Origin: Watersipora subatra | Taxonomy: Eukaryota > Bryozoa > Gymnolaemata > Cheilostomatida > Watersiporidae | Direction of reading: 5' to 3' | Assembly: GCF_963576615.1 (NCBI RefSeq) | Contig: NC_088708.1 | Coordinates: 6,014,001-6,078,000, forward strand | DNA length: 64,000 nt | Shown: piece after piece, positions 1 through 12,090 of the stretch | Position numbering within the stretch: the first letter of the stretch is position 1 | How the letters are laid out: every line of letters begins with the position of its first letter | Program-made: the position numbers and the translations under genes | The notes under the pieces: model-generated | What the model saw: the letters and a program-made list of their open reading frames with translations, nothing else | Databases searched by the model: none | Told to the model about the DNA's origin: nothing

Positions 1-48
1 TATACATATATGTTGGATGCAAAAGGCATAGAATTTACCAAGTGTAAC

Positions 49-240
49 CAGACCTGCCAACCCAAGAGTGGGGCAATGCGTGAGATTTGGTTTTGGCCCA
101 AAACTTTTGGGGCAATTGATGTATCAATGATCGTATCTATAAAATTGTGGAACTTGGGGCAAAAATCTCACGCATTTTCATTTTTTCTTTGGGGTGATTG
201 CGCGAGTCTCACGCCCAATGCGTGAGAGTTGGCAGGTATG
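49..240. mobile_element. 192-bp hAT-type MITE with 8-bp target-site duplication
   Basis: The insert begins CAGACCTGCCAAC and its other end, read on the opposite strand, begins CATACCTGCCAAC, giving short terminal inverted repeats. It is flanked on both sides by the 8-bp direct repeat AGTGTAAC (41-48 and 241-248). An uninterrupted version of the target exists in the right arm of the surrounding element near 2388-2396, which confirms that this is an insertion. An 8-bp duplication is characteristic of the hAT superfamily. No coding capacity. Confidence 0.85.
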
Positions 241-502
241 AGTGTAACTGAAAAAACGTCATAGTCTCAAATTTTGATAATATTTTAGTATGTTGTTGCC
301 CATGTTAAAAAACGCTTGAATCCCAAATTTTGATCTTTTAGGGTGATCGGTTCAGGTGCTATGAGGATTTGAACTTTGACCATTTGTCGCCCGAGTTTGA
401 GGGCATAGCACATCTAGCTGACTTTAGACTTGTATAATATCAAGAATATACAAGTTAGAGGTCTAGATTTTGTTTAGAGTTAGAGGTCCAGACAACCTAT
501 AA

Positions 503-1176
503 CACGTTGTGCTGCTTTGAACCTTGGTTCCAAAATCGCTGCTTGTTCTGCGACTTCTTCAGTGGGTACATAAAACACCCCAACCCCAGCAGTGTTTTCC
601 CTAGCGTATTTGTATTTTGTATTTGTACAGTTACACTGAGCAGTCTTTCTTTTGTTGACTTAACTAACTGCTCGGAGTGGCGGGTGGCCAGTCGCCTGAC
701 CACCCCACCAATCCCATCGCACGGACTTTTTCCATGTGAGGTGGCAAAGAAGCTCCAAGATGCTGTAAGATTGAAATCAAGCTCATGGTGACATAGTTGG
801 CAAAGTTTTTGTAATTCTTGTATTGGGCGCCAGATCCATCACTGAAATAATTTACATGAGTCACTTGAGGTAGGCTTTCTTTGATGAATCTGATGAGCGT
901 TCTCTGGAATGTATGTATACATTCTAAAGAGTGTTCTCTGGAATGTATGTATGTTCACTGGGAAAGGTCCGTGCGATGGGATTGGCGGGGTAGTCAAGAG
1001 ACTGGCCACCCGTCACTCCAAGCAGTCAAGTCAGGGAAAGAAAGACTGCTCAGTGCTGAGCAACTGCACAAGTATGCTAGGGAAAACATTGCTGGGGTGG
1101 AGGTGTTTTATGTACCCACTAAAGAAGTCGCAGAACAAGCAGCGGTTTTGGAACCAAGGTTCAAAGCAGCACAACG
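503..1176. repeat. Internal inverted duplication (arms 503-728 and 967-1176)
   Basis: The arm 503-728 is an inverted copy of 967-1176, with divergence and small indels; the spacer is about 240 bp. The right arm is continuous with the coding-like segment that follows, so the left arm is probably an antisense copy of the 5' part of that reading frame. A transcript through both arms would fold into a long hairpin. Confidence 0.75.
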
Positions 1177-1706
1177 AGTCATTGGTTGTCGGGACTAGCA
1201 CTGGTTCAAGCCACTCAATAGAACAGCCATTGAAGTTTGCAAACTTTCACCACTGGCTGATGAAAAATGTACCTATGCTACAAGGATACAAAGTTGGGAA
1301 AACTGATGACTCACATGTTACCAGCAATACCTTAACACCTCAACCTGGACAATATCTGGCCTGTATATATGATGGTTGGTGGTATAGGGAGATGGCGATT
1401 GGCTATGATCAAGAGAACAATGATGTTAATGTGAGATTCATGCACAAAGGCTCAACAAACAGTTTCACATGGCCAAAGCGAGATGACATCTGCTGGGTAC
1501 CACAAGAGCATGTTCTATTAGCTGTGGCGCCGCCATCTACCACAAACTCAGGCAAAACATATGCATTTGAAGCTACAACAGTGGATAACATTGAGGAATG
1601 TAAGTTAAGAAAACATTTTAAGGCTCATTACTATCACAATCACAAACCACAAGCACACAGCAAATTTGAACTTGATAGGATACTAATCAGCCAAGTTAAA
1701 GCTTGA
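967..1706 (+). pseudogene. Transposon-associated protein, C-terminal fragment
   Basis: A reading frame open to the stop at 1704-1706 encodes a segment with the motifs GQYLACIYDGWWY, NVRFMH, FTWPKRDDICWVP and an S/T-rich segment before GKTYAF. From memory this pattern occurs at the C-terminus of many uncharacterised, repeat-associated invertebrate proteins; it may be a small beta-barrel (Tudor/SH3-like) module, but I cannot name the family. In the upstream part (967-1190) two frames are open and it is unclear which is ancestral: one encodes a stretch with AEQLHKYARENIAGVEVFYV and ends in a stop at 1198, so a frameshift is likely. There is no convincing start codon. It lies within the long-TIR element and is probably a captured or transposon-borne, decayed gene. 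Confidence 0.5.
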
Positions 1707-2432
1707 CAAGGGGGGATCATCTCATTTAATTGAGGCGATTTGCAAAAGTGCTTGGAACTCAATTTTAAGCATTTTACAGTCTGAAACACACACTTTTGAT
1801 GGTTTTAATGAAATTTGCATATGTTAATTGGTGTAAAACAGAAGAAAAATGTGACTTTGTTGAAACCACATGTTGACCTTGACCTCTACTTTAGCACTAT
1901 TTCGACAAAGACATTAATTTTGTATGGCTTCTAGACGCTGACCCGATGCATCTACAGAGAAGATGAGACTAGTTTTGGATAGCTGAGGCCTGGAGGAATT
2001 CAGAAATATCGACAGAAACAATGGCAAATTATATGTTAGGGGTAATAATTGCTTTTGAATAGTCGCTAAAATAGCATTTTTGGTCGGAGTTATCTCTCAC
2101 ATTATTCATCCGAAAAATTTCAAACCTATTTGTTGTGTAAATATGGAAATTGTGTGTGGGCACAACAAAATCTAGGCCTCTAACTTGTATTTTCTTGAAT
2201 TTATATGATTCGAAAGTCAGCTAGATGTGCTATGCCCTCAAACTCGGGCGACAAATGGTCATAGTTCAAAACTTCATAGCACCTGAACCAATCACCCTAG
2301 AAGATCAAAATTTGGGATTTAAACGTTTTTCAACAGGGCAACAACATACTAAAATATCATCAAAATCTGAGACTATGAGGTTTTTTCAGTTACACTTGGT
2401 AAATTCTATGCCTTTCGCATCCAACATATATA

Positions 2433-4495
2433 CTAGAAATTCCACTGTCATACAGCCCACGACCAAAGAGATATTGGAAAAAAGAAAGGGTACTGATGGT
2501 TGAGAAATGCAATATTAGCAGTCAAATGGCACTGCAGTGCAATATTATAACTGCAATGGTAGCTGTAATGTACTGGGTGTGGGTGTTATTATATACAACA
2601 AATAGCAATAATGAAAGGAAAAGATTATATGTTTATATCTCTCCCCCTGCAATAGGAGAATTGCAATATTGGCCAATATTAGAAGTAAAATGCACTGATA
2701 TTATTAGAATAACCAATATTATTAATATAGTAATAATATTAAACCAATACACAACTTTGTTTACATTTAAAAACGTCATAGTTTTTATAATCTCATAAGA
2801 ATCGTTAGAAAAAAATATCATCGTCATTTCCTTTACTTACACTGCGTTGTACATCAGTTAGAATACCAAAGCACTCAAGAGTCTAAAATGTCAGTTACTT
2901 TGAAATCGGCAAAAATGAAATGATTTCAGTACTCCTACGTTAATTACAGAAACCTTCGACAATGCTATAGACTGGTAAAATGTGCACGTTATTTTTTCGT
3001 GAAATGCGCATGACTTTATCGTTCTATTCTCTGTCGCTCGGCGTTTCAATTTCCGGTCATAACTTTTATTAAACCAAGCTTTTCAAGCGTTTTGTGGTGA
3101 TTTTCGTCCAAATTAATCTGTCTCTTTGTGTATAATCCGATCAGATGGGTTAGTTTTAGAAATTTGTGGTAACCTTTCAAAAGCTTGGTAACATATTTAA
3201 ATAGGTTTATATGCGTTTTGTATCATTATTATACTTAAACGACTTAACTGAAAAATAGTTAAATTTGTTGATAGGATTTCGTTGCAAGGGCTTGGTGACG
3301 GCCGTTAACGGATAATTTTTCGGGAGTTGTGTGCACATGTGCATTTATCATAAATCTCCCAATCAATCGCTTCGCTCTTGTTTGGTCGTGGGATAAAATG
3401 ATACTGTGTAAACTACCTGTAAGTTTGTGGAGTTGAGTCACTAACAGTTTTACACAGACATAAAAAGACAATATTAAATATTTAAGCGCATTTTTTCTTA
3501 GATAGATCAATGTTGTTTATCATGCGAAATATAAATACCAGCTCTCTTGCTTCTTCAGTACCTAGCCAGTTATTTATTTTTTAATGAATGAAGCCAAAAA
3601 TGGAAAATATTCTTTTGATGTTCACACATGAATGGATTGCAGTTTGATGACATAGTGTCATTTATTAAACCGAGTAGTGAGAAAAACTGTACAGTTAGAG
3701 TTGCTTCCTCACAATTAATCCAGCTTGGAGGTTTACTAAATAAACTCAAACTAACTTCAAAGGTCCTGAACTGCAGCCTTGTACTACACATCCAGTCAAT
3801 TATTTCTAGCAAGCTTCCTAATTCATGACAGTGGAGTGTTTACAAGTTTGTTACACACTCATCAAACAAGATTGTCAAGAATCACTAATTTTTTTTAATT
3901 AGGAAAAAATCAAAAACTTGTGATTTTTGAGCAAAAAATATGATTTGAATCGTTTATTTTTTGTGCCAACCTTACTTTACAAAAGTACATTTGTGTGTGT
4001 GATGACATGGTGTCTGACGCTGCAGATTTCTATTTGCTTGAAAAATAAAGCCGATCAAAGTATCGTTATAATTGGTTACTGCTTGCTGTGTGATGGAAAG
4101 ATTTTTTATTAAAATTATTTAGATTTTTGAAGAAATCCGTTATTTAGTGAAATTGGTTCATTTGTTGTGAGCTCAAAGCTGGTTTTTGCAGCTTTTTTGC
4201 TGGTTCAACTTTGTTAACTAATCATAGGTTTTTTCTCCAAAACATTGAGGGTACTCGATGTTTTTGAAACATATTTTAATACATTGACAGCTAACTGATT
4301 CAGGTTAAGCTGGTTCAGGTTTCATGGTTGTGCAACATCAACCATTAGTAGGAAACTTGCTTTTTCAGCAGCCTTTGCTAGGCTTGACCAGTAACAGAAA
4401 AGCCTATTCAAGCTTTGATTAATGTTATCATCAAATCAATTTGTGCCAGAAATTCTCTTTCGTTCAGGTTGGCTGGGTGTAATCCATCCAGTTCG
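2433..4495. other. Non-coding stretch, no gene recognised
   Basis: AT-rich sequence with only short, unconvincing reading frames. The missing first exon of BPNT2, which should encode a signal anchor and end in phase 0, could lie here, but I found no convincing candidate. Confidence 0.5.
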
Positions 4496-5396
4496 ATTAA
4501 AAGTTGACTTGCAACAAAATTCACATTACAGTTATTTGGTATCAAAAGATTCACCATGTTTTACTCTGTTGTGTTGTAGGTGCCAAATATGTGGAAATGT
4601 GATTACAAGCTCTTGACAGCTCAAAAATGAAAAGCCGCCGTAGATTGGAATCTCTTTATTTCTCTGATTGTAATCATTACAGTTTGGTTATTGTCTTGTC
4701 ACGCGATGTTCTCACGTGAATTGAAAGGCTAATTATAAAAAGCTCAATATAAAACTTATGGTAGCACTAGTTTATGACAAAAACTTCGGGTTTTACCAAA
4801 GACTCCCGTATCAAATATAGATGCTCGCTGCTTTACAGTTTTGTTTTGGCTTGATCTAATCGTCAAGTCGTAATCTGATCATGTGACCCAATACTTCGCA
4901 AATAATTTTTGCAGCACTTTTCGATTATCACAGGTGACCAACAGGCTCGTCTTGATTATCAGACAATGATATGTACTCCTTCGAGCTAAGGTTAAAAAAT
5001 TAAATTAATTTTTACAGTAAGTTATAAGATATCACTGCTAAAAGTGACAGCATTACAATGATGATAAAACAGACGCGTAAGAACAATAGACATGGTTTTA
5101 TTGAATGCGTGAAGTATATTTGTAAAAATATTTCGACGAATAAGGTTGCATAAAAGTGTAAACAGAAACAGAAACCATCTACCACAACTACGTCACATTT
5201 GAGCCGTTTTGGAAAAAGAATCCAAACTACGGCGGTTTTTGTGGCTGCGATTAACTAGTCATTTTTTAGCTTTTAAGAGCTTGTAATCACATTCCCACAT
5301 ATTTTGAACCTACAACACAATAGAGTAAGACGTGGTGAATCTTTTGGTATCAAATAACTGTAATGTGAATTTTGTTGCAAGTCAACCTTTAATTAA
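4496..5396. mobile_element. 0.9-kb non-autonomous element with about 150-bp inverted repeats
   Basis: Left arm about 4499-4649 and right arm about 5213-5394 are inverted copies; both contain the 20-mer TTGACTTGCAACAAAATTCA or its complement, and then a segment near CGCCGTAG. The central roughly 560 bp has no convincing coding capacity. Long inverted repeats with an unrelated, non-coding core suggest a non-autonomous DNA transposon. No clear target-site duplication was identified. Confidence 0.7.
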
Positions 5397-6282
5397 GGAA
5401 ATGGTATAGACTTACAGGGGACGCAAGCACAACTTCAAACAGAAACAATTTTTATGATTTTTATTTCAGTTCACATTGTATGGCTTTCTATATTGTTTTA
5501 CTAGGTGAATGCCCGGCCATGCCTGGGTAATAAAAAAGTCATTTGACAGAAAATTAATTTTTACTTAACATATGCAACGTTTACCTTTCTAGCTTTTAAA
5601 CTTCATATCATGAGAAAAGTAATTTTGTGCAGTTCAAATTTATTAAGAAAAAAATGAAACAACTGTAAAGGTTTTCAAACAACTTATTTTTTAAATTTCA
5701 TAACTTGAAAGAAGTGTTTTGTTGAAATAAATTAGAAAGAAAAATGTAAAGGTGTTTAAATGTAAATGTCAAATCATTAGCAAGTAATGACTAAATATAG
5801 TTGGTTTTGCTACGATTACAATGAAAAATTATTTGGTATGCATTTATATGATTTTAGTTCGTGTGTTGGCATTATTCGGTGTTGGCAAGCGAAAACATCA
5901 TAGGTTATAGACATACATAGAATGGTAAAAAAAACACCAGATCAAGAAATCCGTTGCAGGAATGGACAATCGGTACAATGGCCTAAAGCGATGGCACTTA
6001 CCGTACCTCTTATTTGTAGCCGCAAGTTTTTTCTAATAATTCATGACAAATAAGAGAGTGCAACTTTGGTACAATCTTTGGCAGATCCTATTTTGAAATG
6101 GCAAACAGATACTATCAGCTATCTCAAATCTTCTAAGTTGTTTCAAAATAAGCATAGGATTTGCTCTCTATTTTCTAGCAATAAATTATCTATTTTGTGT
6201 TAAAGCCATTTGCTTTTATCATTTTATTTTTTTACATACTACTTTTAAGAACGTTCTGCATCACTCATTGCTTTGTGTTTAG
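5397..6282. other. Non-coding stretch before BPNT2 exon
   Basis: AT-rich intron or flanking sequence. At 5505-5535 is a GC-rich hairpin-like tract (GCCCGGCCATGCCTGGGTAA) reminiscent of the terminal motif of a dispersed repeat. A short hydrophobic reading frame at about 5822-5910 was considered as a BPNT2 first exon, but its only phase-0 donor is weak. Confidence 0.35.
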
Positions 6283-8792
6283 ACTGTGAATCTAAAAGAG
6301 CTGCTGTCGGTGAGTATTGATCTTGCTGAATTGGGTGGTGAAAGAGTAGTAGCAGTGAAACAGGAGCACAAGCTACATGCTGAGAGTAAAGGAGAAACAA
6401 AGGAAGGAAAACAAGAGATGAAGACTGATGGAGATATGCAATCTCATCGAACTATATTGGCAGGCTTTCACACTGCTTTTCCTTGGTTAGATTCTAGGGT
6501 AAGCATCAAATCAAACTGTTCCTTTGCCTCTTATAATTAGTCTCAACAGCTAAAATATATCTATTTCAGTTTTATTTCAACTTAGATAGTATCAGAAGAA
6601 CATGATAAGCACCCTGACACCAGCCAATCGGTCAACCCAAACAAGAAGAGACCAGAAACAGATACCCTACCAGATTTGTCAGTTCTTGTGGGCGATATCA
6701 CAATATGGGTCGATCCACTTGATGCTACTCAAGAGTACACAGGTAGGCGAGATCGGCGAAAAAGTTGTAAAACAATAAAATGAAGCTCTGCTCCACAGCT
6801 ATACGGAGTTTCTAAAAGCATTTTGTTGGCCATTTACGGCCTTCCTATTACGGTAAAACTCCATTTGTTCTATATGCCAGAATCGTCCCTTCCTTTATGT
6901 TAAACTATCTTCGTTTGATATGCCAGAATTAGGCAACATGAAACTTTGCTTGATTGCTTTTTGTTTTCTGATGTTGTTTGCTATCAGATAATGGTTAGCA
7001 CAGATAAATGTAGGAAAATGTCCAGTTTGGTTATTGCAGAGAACCTGGATGAATATGTAACTGTAATGGTATGCGTGGCCGTCAAGGGTGAGCCAGTGAT
7101 TGGTGTAGTACATCGACCTCAGCAGTCTGATCATCACCAGAAGGAAACTGGTATGGCTACTTCAGAATTTTCCTTTTTATTCCATGTTGTTAATTTATAA
7201 ACGAGTTTTGAGGTGGCTAAACTCGTGTTGTTAATTACACCTCACACTTTTCTTGCAGTCTGGGCCTGGGTTGGTCAAGGAGTCTCTTCTAACCTGGGTT
7301 CCATTGGAGTACAGACTGATGCTAAAGCGCCTGATGCCCCAATAGTTATCATATCCAGGTCCCATGCTGGCTCTGCCAACCAGACTATAAAACAGGCATT
7401 TGGCAAAGGTGTGTAGCTTATTTTTTACAAGTAAAATACTTAACACAAATATAAACTGACCTTAAACCTTTATATATATATTACCAGCTGAATGCCTGAC
7501 GTTACATGAGTAACATAAACAGCTTATAAACAGTGGCAGGTATTGTAGTTGCCTTTGACGGAGTTGGCAAATTGGCCAATGGTAAAATTAGCAAACTGGC
7601 TAATTTGACTAACTTGAGCTAGTAGTTTGAGCTTTTCTAAATCTTTATTATACTAAGAGCCTTGAAATCACCGTTTAACGTTCATGAAGCTTAACGTTAC
7701 GCGTGACATCATTATGGGTATTTTAATCGATGTAATGAATATGACCACAATTATTCCATTGTATAGCATTTTACCCGCTTGACCGAGTGGATAGAACGTC
7801 GGCCTGCTTACTTGAAGGACCCGAGTTGAAATCCAGTAAAAAGGGGATTTTTTTCCTAAAACATTGCTATAACTGGACACACGAATGACAAACATTGAGA
7901 TTTATATGTATAGCTATAAGATATATATTTGTTTCAAAGATCTATTTTATGTGTAAAAACTGTCCAATGTTAAAGCAAAAAGGCATTCCATAATCGCACC
8001 ATAATTGGTTTTATTTGTTTTACAATTCAATTAATATTCTAGGTAATTAAACAACATTAAAACAAATGAGTTATGGATAGCTGTGTATAAAATAAGATAA
8101 GAAGTAAATTGTTAAAGCATCAATCGCTAAAATTTGTTTTTAATTCTCATCTGTCTATTCGCCTTCACAATTGAGACTGCTGTTTTATAAATGTGATATA
8201 CTCTACCTGCTTAAGAACTCGTGTAAATGGTATATACTGTATCTGTTTATGAACTCATGTAAATGGGATATACTGTACCTGTTTAAGAACTCATGTCAAT
8301 GGGATATACTCTACCTGTTTAAGAACTCATGTAAATGGGATATACTGTATCTGTTTAAGAACTCATGTAAATGGGATATACTGTATCTGTTCAAGAACTC
8401 CTGTAAATGGGACATACTGTACCTGTTTAAGAACTATCAAGAACTTTTGTAAAGGAAATGTACTGAATTTGTTCAAGAGCTTGTGTGTCTGATATTTGTC
8501 TACAGGACATGCAGTGCCTGCTGGTGGTGCTGGCTACAAGTCCATAGAGGTCATTCGTGGTAAAGCTGACATGTACGCTCATGTGACAGTCATCAAGAAG
8601 TGGGATATTTGCCCTGGCAATGCCTTGTTCAATGCTGTCGGTGGACATATGATGACTCTTAAGGGCGAGATAATCAACTACGATAAGAGTGGCTCGCCAG
8701 TCAATGAACATGGACTGCTTGCTTCTGTTAACAATTTTCAATACTTCCTAAATCGTCTTGGACCTGTTTTTGATTCTGAGCAAAAAAGATAA
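6283..8792 (+). CDS. BPNT2: BPNT2 (IMPAD1), Golgi 3'-phosphoadenosine 5'-phosphate phosphatase; first exon not found
   Basis: Five exons: 6283-6498, 6586-6742, 7040-7150, 7259-7408 and 8506-8792 (stop TAA). All have AG/GT borders and the phases join in one frame of 306 codons plus stop. The family is the lithium-sensitive, Mg-dependent inositol-monophosphatase-fold phosphatases; BPNT2 hydrolyses PAP, the by-product of sulfotransferases, to AMP in the Golgi lumen. Diagnostic motifs are TVNLKELL at the first visible exon, the metal-binding [26 protein letters not shown] and [10 protein letters not shown] with the second catalytic Asp. The human protein is about 359 aa, so some 50 N-terminal residues with the type II membrane anchor are missing here; they must lie in an upstream exon ending in phase 0. 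The GTG in the first visible exon is not a start. Intron 4 carries a SINE and a minisatellite. No frameshifts seen; probably functional. Confidence 0.93.
7771..7930 (+). mobile_element. tRNA-derived SINE in BPNT2 intron 4
   Basis: A tRNA-like head contains an A-box-like segment (TTGACCGAGTGGATAGAA) and a B-box-like GAGTTGAAATCC. It is followed by a tail with CTATAACTGGACACAC and TTGAGATTTATAT. The same tail motifs occur at 46258-46425 and 50405-50545, which defines a family. It is unlikely to be a working tRNA because the acceptor stem does not pair. Confidence 0.7.
8190..8445. repeat. 36-bp minisatellite in BPNT2 intron 4
   Basis: About seven tandem copies of a 36-bp unit containing CTGTTTAAGAACTCATGTAA and GGGATATACTGT, with point differences. 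It ends about 60 bp before the last exon of BPNT2. The unit length is divisible by three, so a spurious open frame runs through it. Confidence 0.9.
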
Positions 8793-11489
8793 AAATCAAG
8801 TTTTCAATTCACATATTTCTATTGGATCCTGCAGTTGTGTGCGGTTGCTTGGTGTGTAAACAGCTATTAGTTGTGTACTCTGTGGCAGCGGATGTCAGTA
8901 AATTTATTTGCTGCAGCATTTTATTCCATTGCTTCCAAGGATCACCCCTCATTTTTGTAGATCTGCTGACTTCTTAAATCAAATAGAGCATTGTTCTGAT
9001 AGCACTGCTGTAAGTTACCAATATATGAACACGTTACACGTAGTTTCGGCTGCGTTAGTTAGCATAATAGCATACAGTTTTCATTCCTTCTGGAAATTGG
9101 AGTTACGCACCCTCAGACCAACTTTTCTTTTACAATCTCTTCTGTTCTCAAGTTCTTTCAAGTACTATTTATGCCTCATTTCAATACTATTTATTTACTG
9201 TTGTTCTTTCATACATTTCAATACAAAAATTATCTACAGTAATACAGTTCCAGTTACCAAAAAACTGGCTTGTGTTTGTTTACTGCGTGCTCTTGCACAG
9301 AGAGGTTCCTAAACATATAGACACTAAACCAAGCCACCCGCATGCAAACCACTGAACGGTAGTTATGACTACTGGTTAGTTTCATGTATAGTTTTACTAG
9401 TTGATATTTCTAAGCAAATACTTAGTTTCTGCTAAGCTTGTTTCCTTTTATGATATTGTTGTTTCTGTAGCTCATAATCTTCGTCAGGGAGATTCTCATG
9501 ATTGTGATCATCTTTCACTTTCTTTGCAAAACAAGAAATATCTCAAATACCAACGTGTACCTCCTTAAACACTTTGAAAAGTAACCAAAGAGTTGACCTA
9601 GCTTGCTCGTTACCATTTGAAGTTGTCATATACTTCTGGCTATTTTAAGCATCTGTCCTACTTTTCCCAAATGTCCTGATGTTTTTTTTTGCCCTGCCGC
9701 TTAATTACATCAAAAATAATAGTTTATCCACACGCTCACTAATATATTATGGCTAGATTACTAATCTAGCCATAATATGTTAGCCATAATCTCGGCACTA
9801 GAGTACAGCAATCTGGCCTGATTCCATTTGGTATTGATGAAGCTGATCACTCATATAATACATAAAAACGTTCATGTCTCTATATGCCTGCAATAAGAAG
9901 CTTTACAATAAGTAACGCTACATATTACAATTCATTTTTGCTGAGAACTATAAAATAATTGCGTGAAACTATTTCATAACTGCTCTTATATAAAAACTGA
10001 AGTGTAACATCTTTTATGGAAAAAAAGAAGAAAGGGAAAGCAAAAAAGAGTTTTTCTAATGATATAAGAGTTTACTCACCCTTTTTTCTCTTTTGGGAAT
10101 CTCCGAGGGAAAACCAACAATTAGATACAATGTAGATAAGATGCTAGGAATAGAAAGCTATTTCTTGCTTACCAATGTTCATGTAACTAGTGGGCTTTCC
10201 ATTTCACCTATATTAGGGAATTGATCCTCCCCTTTGTTGATATACCTTTACATAGCCAGTTTTCAGATATTCCACTAAAAATTGCCAAACTGTAACATTA
10301 CATAACAAATATAAACACTGCATATTACTTTCAATCTACACCATCGTTTCATCATAGCCTTCACACTATGATCATGAGCATAAAATTAATTTTGGAGTTG
10401 TCTTCACTTATGGGCAAACTAACAAAAATGAAACATTGCATAACCGACCATATTAAATGTATGCAGTTGTACTAGTTGCTCAAACTGGTAAAGCTTTTTG
10501 GCTTTATTGTAATGAGTCAAGCTTTATTTCACCTGCCCGGCTCTATAGGCCACGGTAATACAGCACAAGTCACTGATGGCCACAGCAAAAATATTAATGT
10601 TTAGTGATGCCTGGCGAGACTAGAACCATATAGCGCACATTCATATGCAAGACTAGCTGCAAATAAAAATAAAACAATAATTGAATTTTGGAATGTCTAA
10701 TAAATATAAGAACCAATACTATTAGATACATGTATATAAGGATAAGGAGGAATCAAAGTCTATGCTAACTCAGACACCTAAACTCATAGCTATTATCATT
10801 ACCATGTTCTGGGTCAAACCGGTATGACTGAGCAAATGTCAAAGCAAATATAGTAAACAGTTTTTTCTCTTATGTTTAGGTCTCGAATTATTTGAAGTCA
10901 GATAGGTCTGGCTTTTATCTTTTATAAATATGTGGACATCTCACATTAGAAATATAATCCATAGTACGATAAAGTTTTTAAAGCAAGTTTCTACTAACCT
11001 GGTGTCAAGAACTCCTATCAAATGCAATCTAAAATACTATGCAAGACAGCATCACTTCTGATTTACATACACTCTTTAGGTTGCATTATCTTAAAATGAT
11101 GTTTTTCTTTACTGGCGATATAAGTCATATTAATTTTGTTTAGGCAATAAGATCAGCACCAAAGGCCACATAGCTTGATAAATATTTCTCGTTAGCACAC
11201 GCATTCTTAAGTTTCTCCTTACCCTTCCTTTACCATCTTATTCACAAGCTTCATGGTTTGGTCGAGCCTGGGTGCCAAAAAGTTTTTGCAGCTTTTGCTT
11301 TTGAGTTAATTTGTTTCAATGCTTCATATATCAAGAAGTCAATACAATTCAAGAAAAATTGACTTCCAACGTAACATAGATAGATGTCTTTCAGACCTGG
11401 TCATCTAGGCGGTGTATGTCATTTAATGTAAGCCAATGCTCAATAATGGTGTCCAATGGTAATACATTGTCTCCGTCGTCAGAATATTG
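8793..11489. other. BPNT2 3' flank and intergenic DNA
   Basis: No gene recognised. A 134-codon open frame at 8908-9312 directly follows BPNT2 but has low-complexity F/L/S composition and no family resemblance; it is probably 3' UTR or spacer. A palindrome at 9744-9778 is listed separately. Confidence 0.5.
9744..9778. repeat. Near-perfect 35-bp palindrome
   Basis: Two 17-nt arms (ATATTATGGCTAGATTA and its complement) are separated by a single C. This is a cruciform-capable hairpin in intergenic DNA, with no associated coding sequence. Confidence 0.85.
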
Positions 11490-12085
11490 TCTAGGTAACT
11501 TTCTCCTGAACATAGTCGTGAAAACCGAATACTTTGGTGTGATATTGTAATCAGACCTAAAGTTCCACTCGTATATACGTCATAAAATATCAAAAGCCAA
11601 TCGCCAACTTGGTATGGTCAAGCATGCACTTTATTATGCTCCAGAGAAGGCTCGACTTTTAGCATATACAATCTGTGCAGGCCGTATGCTGAATATGCAA
11701 GCTCAGCATGGTGCACACCGATCAACAAACTGGTTCAACACATTTAGATGGTACAAAATAGAGCCTTGAGGTATACATCCGACATATAAAGAAGAGAAAG
11801 TATTACTGCTGCACGCGAAAAACTTTAAATTGACACACTTGTGGATAGAAACACCAAAATAAGACATGCACTCTTACATCGCATTCTATCTCATGAAGAG
11901 AACCACTTCACACTGTCAAGCTCTTATAATAAACTTAACAAACCTTACCCATAGATATGGTCTCTACTCAAGCCATATCAAGAGGAGAACCTCAATCAAT
12001 ATACGCCAACAAATCAGTGCACCATAACAGCTTTCTTCCTTGAACTGTCAGAGAACTTTAGTCAAAGATAGCTCATTAATTGCAT
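11490..12085 (+). pseudogene. LINE reverse transcriptase C-terminal remnant
   Basis: With frameshifts, the segment translates as the C-terminal region of a non-LTR reverse transcriptase: EYFGVIL, then SDLKFHSYIRHKISKANRQL, then KHALYYAPEKARLLAYT, and later PYPYMVSTQAISRG. These match the usual order after the RT palm (YLGV, H..I..K, thumb with a tract related to LEYA). Many frame changes and stops show that it is dead. Its 3' end leads directly into the 14-bp array. CR1/L2/Daphne-like is possible; clade not determined. Confidence 0.75.
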
Positions 12086-12090
12086 ATATA

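Larger units (their letters stand above)
1..2432. mobile_element. DNA transposon-like element with long terminal inverted repeats
   Basis: The segment from about 4 to 475, once a nested insertion at 49-240 is removed, is matched in inverted orientation by about 2160-2432; the outer ends read GTTGGATGC and GCATCCAAC. The arms are roughly 270 bp and about 90% similar by eye. Between them lie an internal inverted duplication and a decayed coding segment. The left end is close to the window edge, so the true boundary and target-site duplication cannot be seen. Superfamily is not determined: no transposase catalytic motif was recognised. Confidence 0.75.

Noticed and set aside
2980-3070. Short hydrophobic frame (MRMTLSFYSLSLGVSISGH) as BPNT2 exon 1
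   Set aside because: Stops soon after, and it has no reasonable phase-0 donor.
7771-7850. Functional tRNA gene
   Set aside because: A and B boxes are present, but no acceptor-stem pairing, and a SINE tail follows.
8908-9312. 134-codon frame after BPNT2
   Set aside because: No domain or splice evidence; low-complexity hydrophobic composition in a 3' flank.
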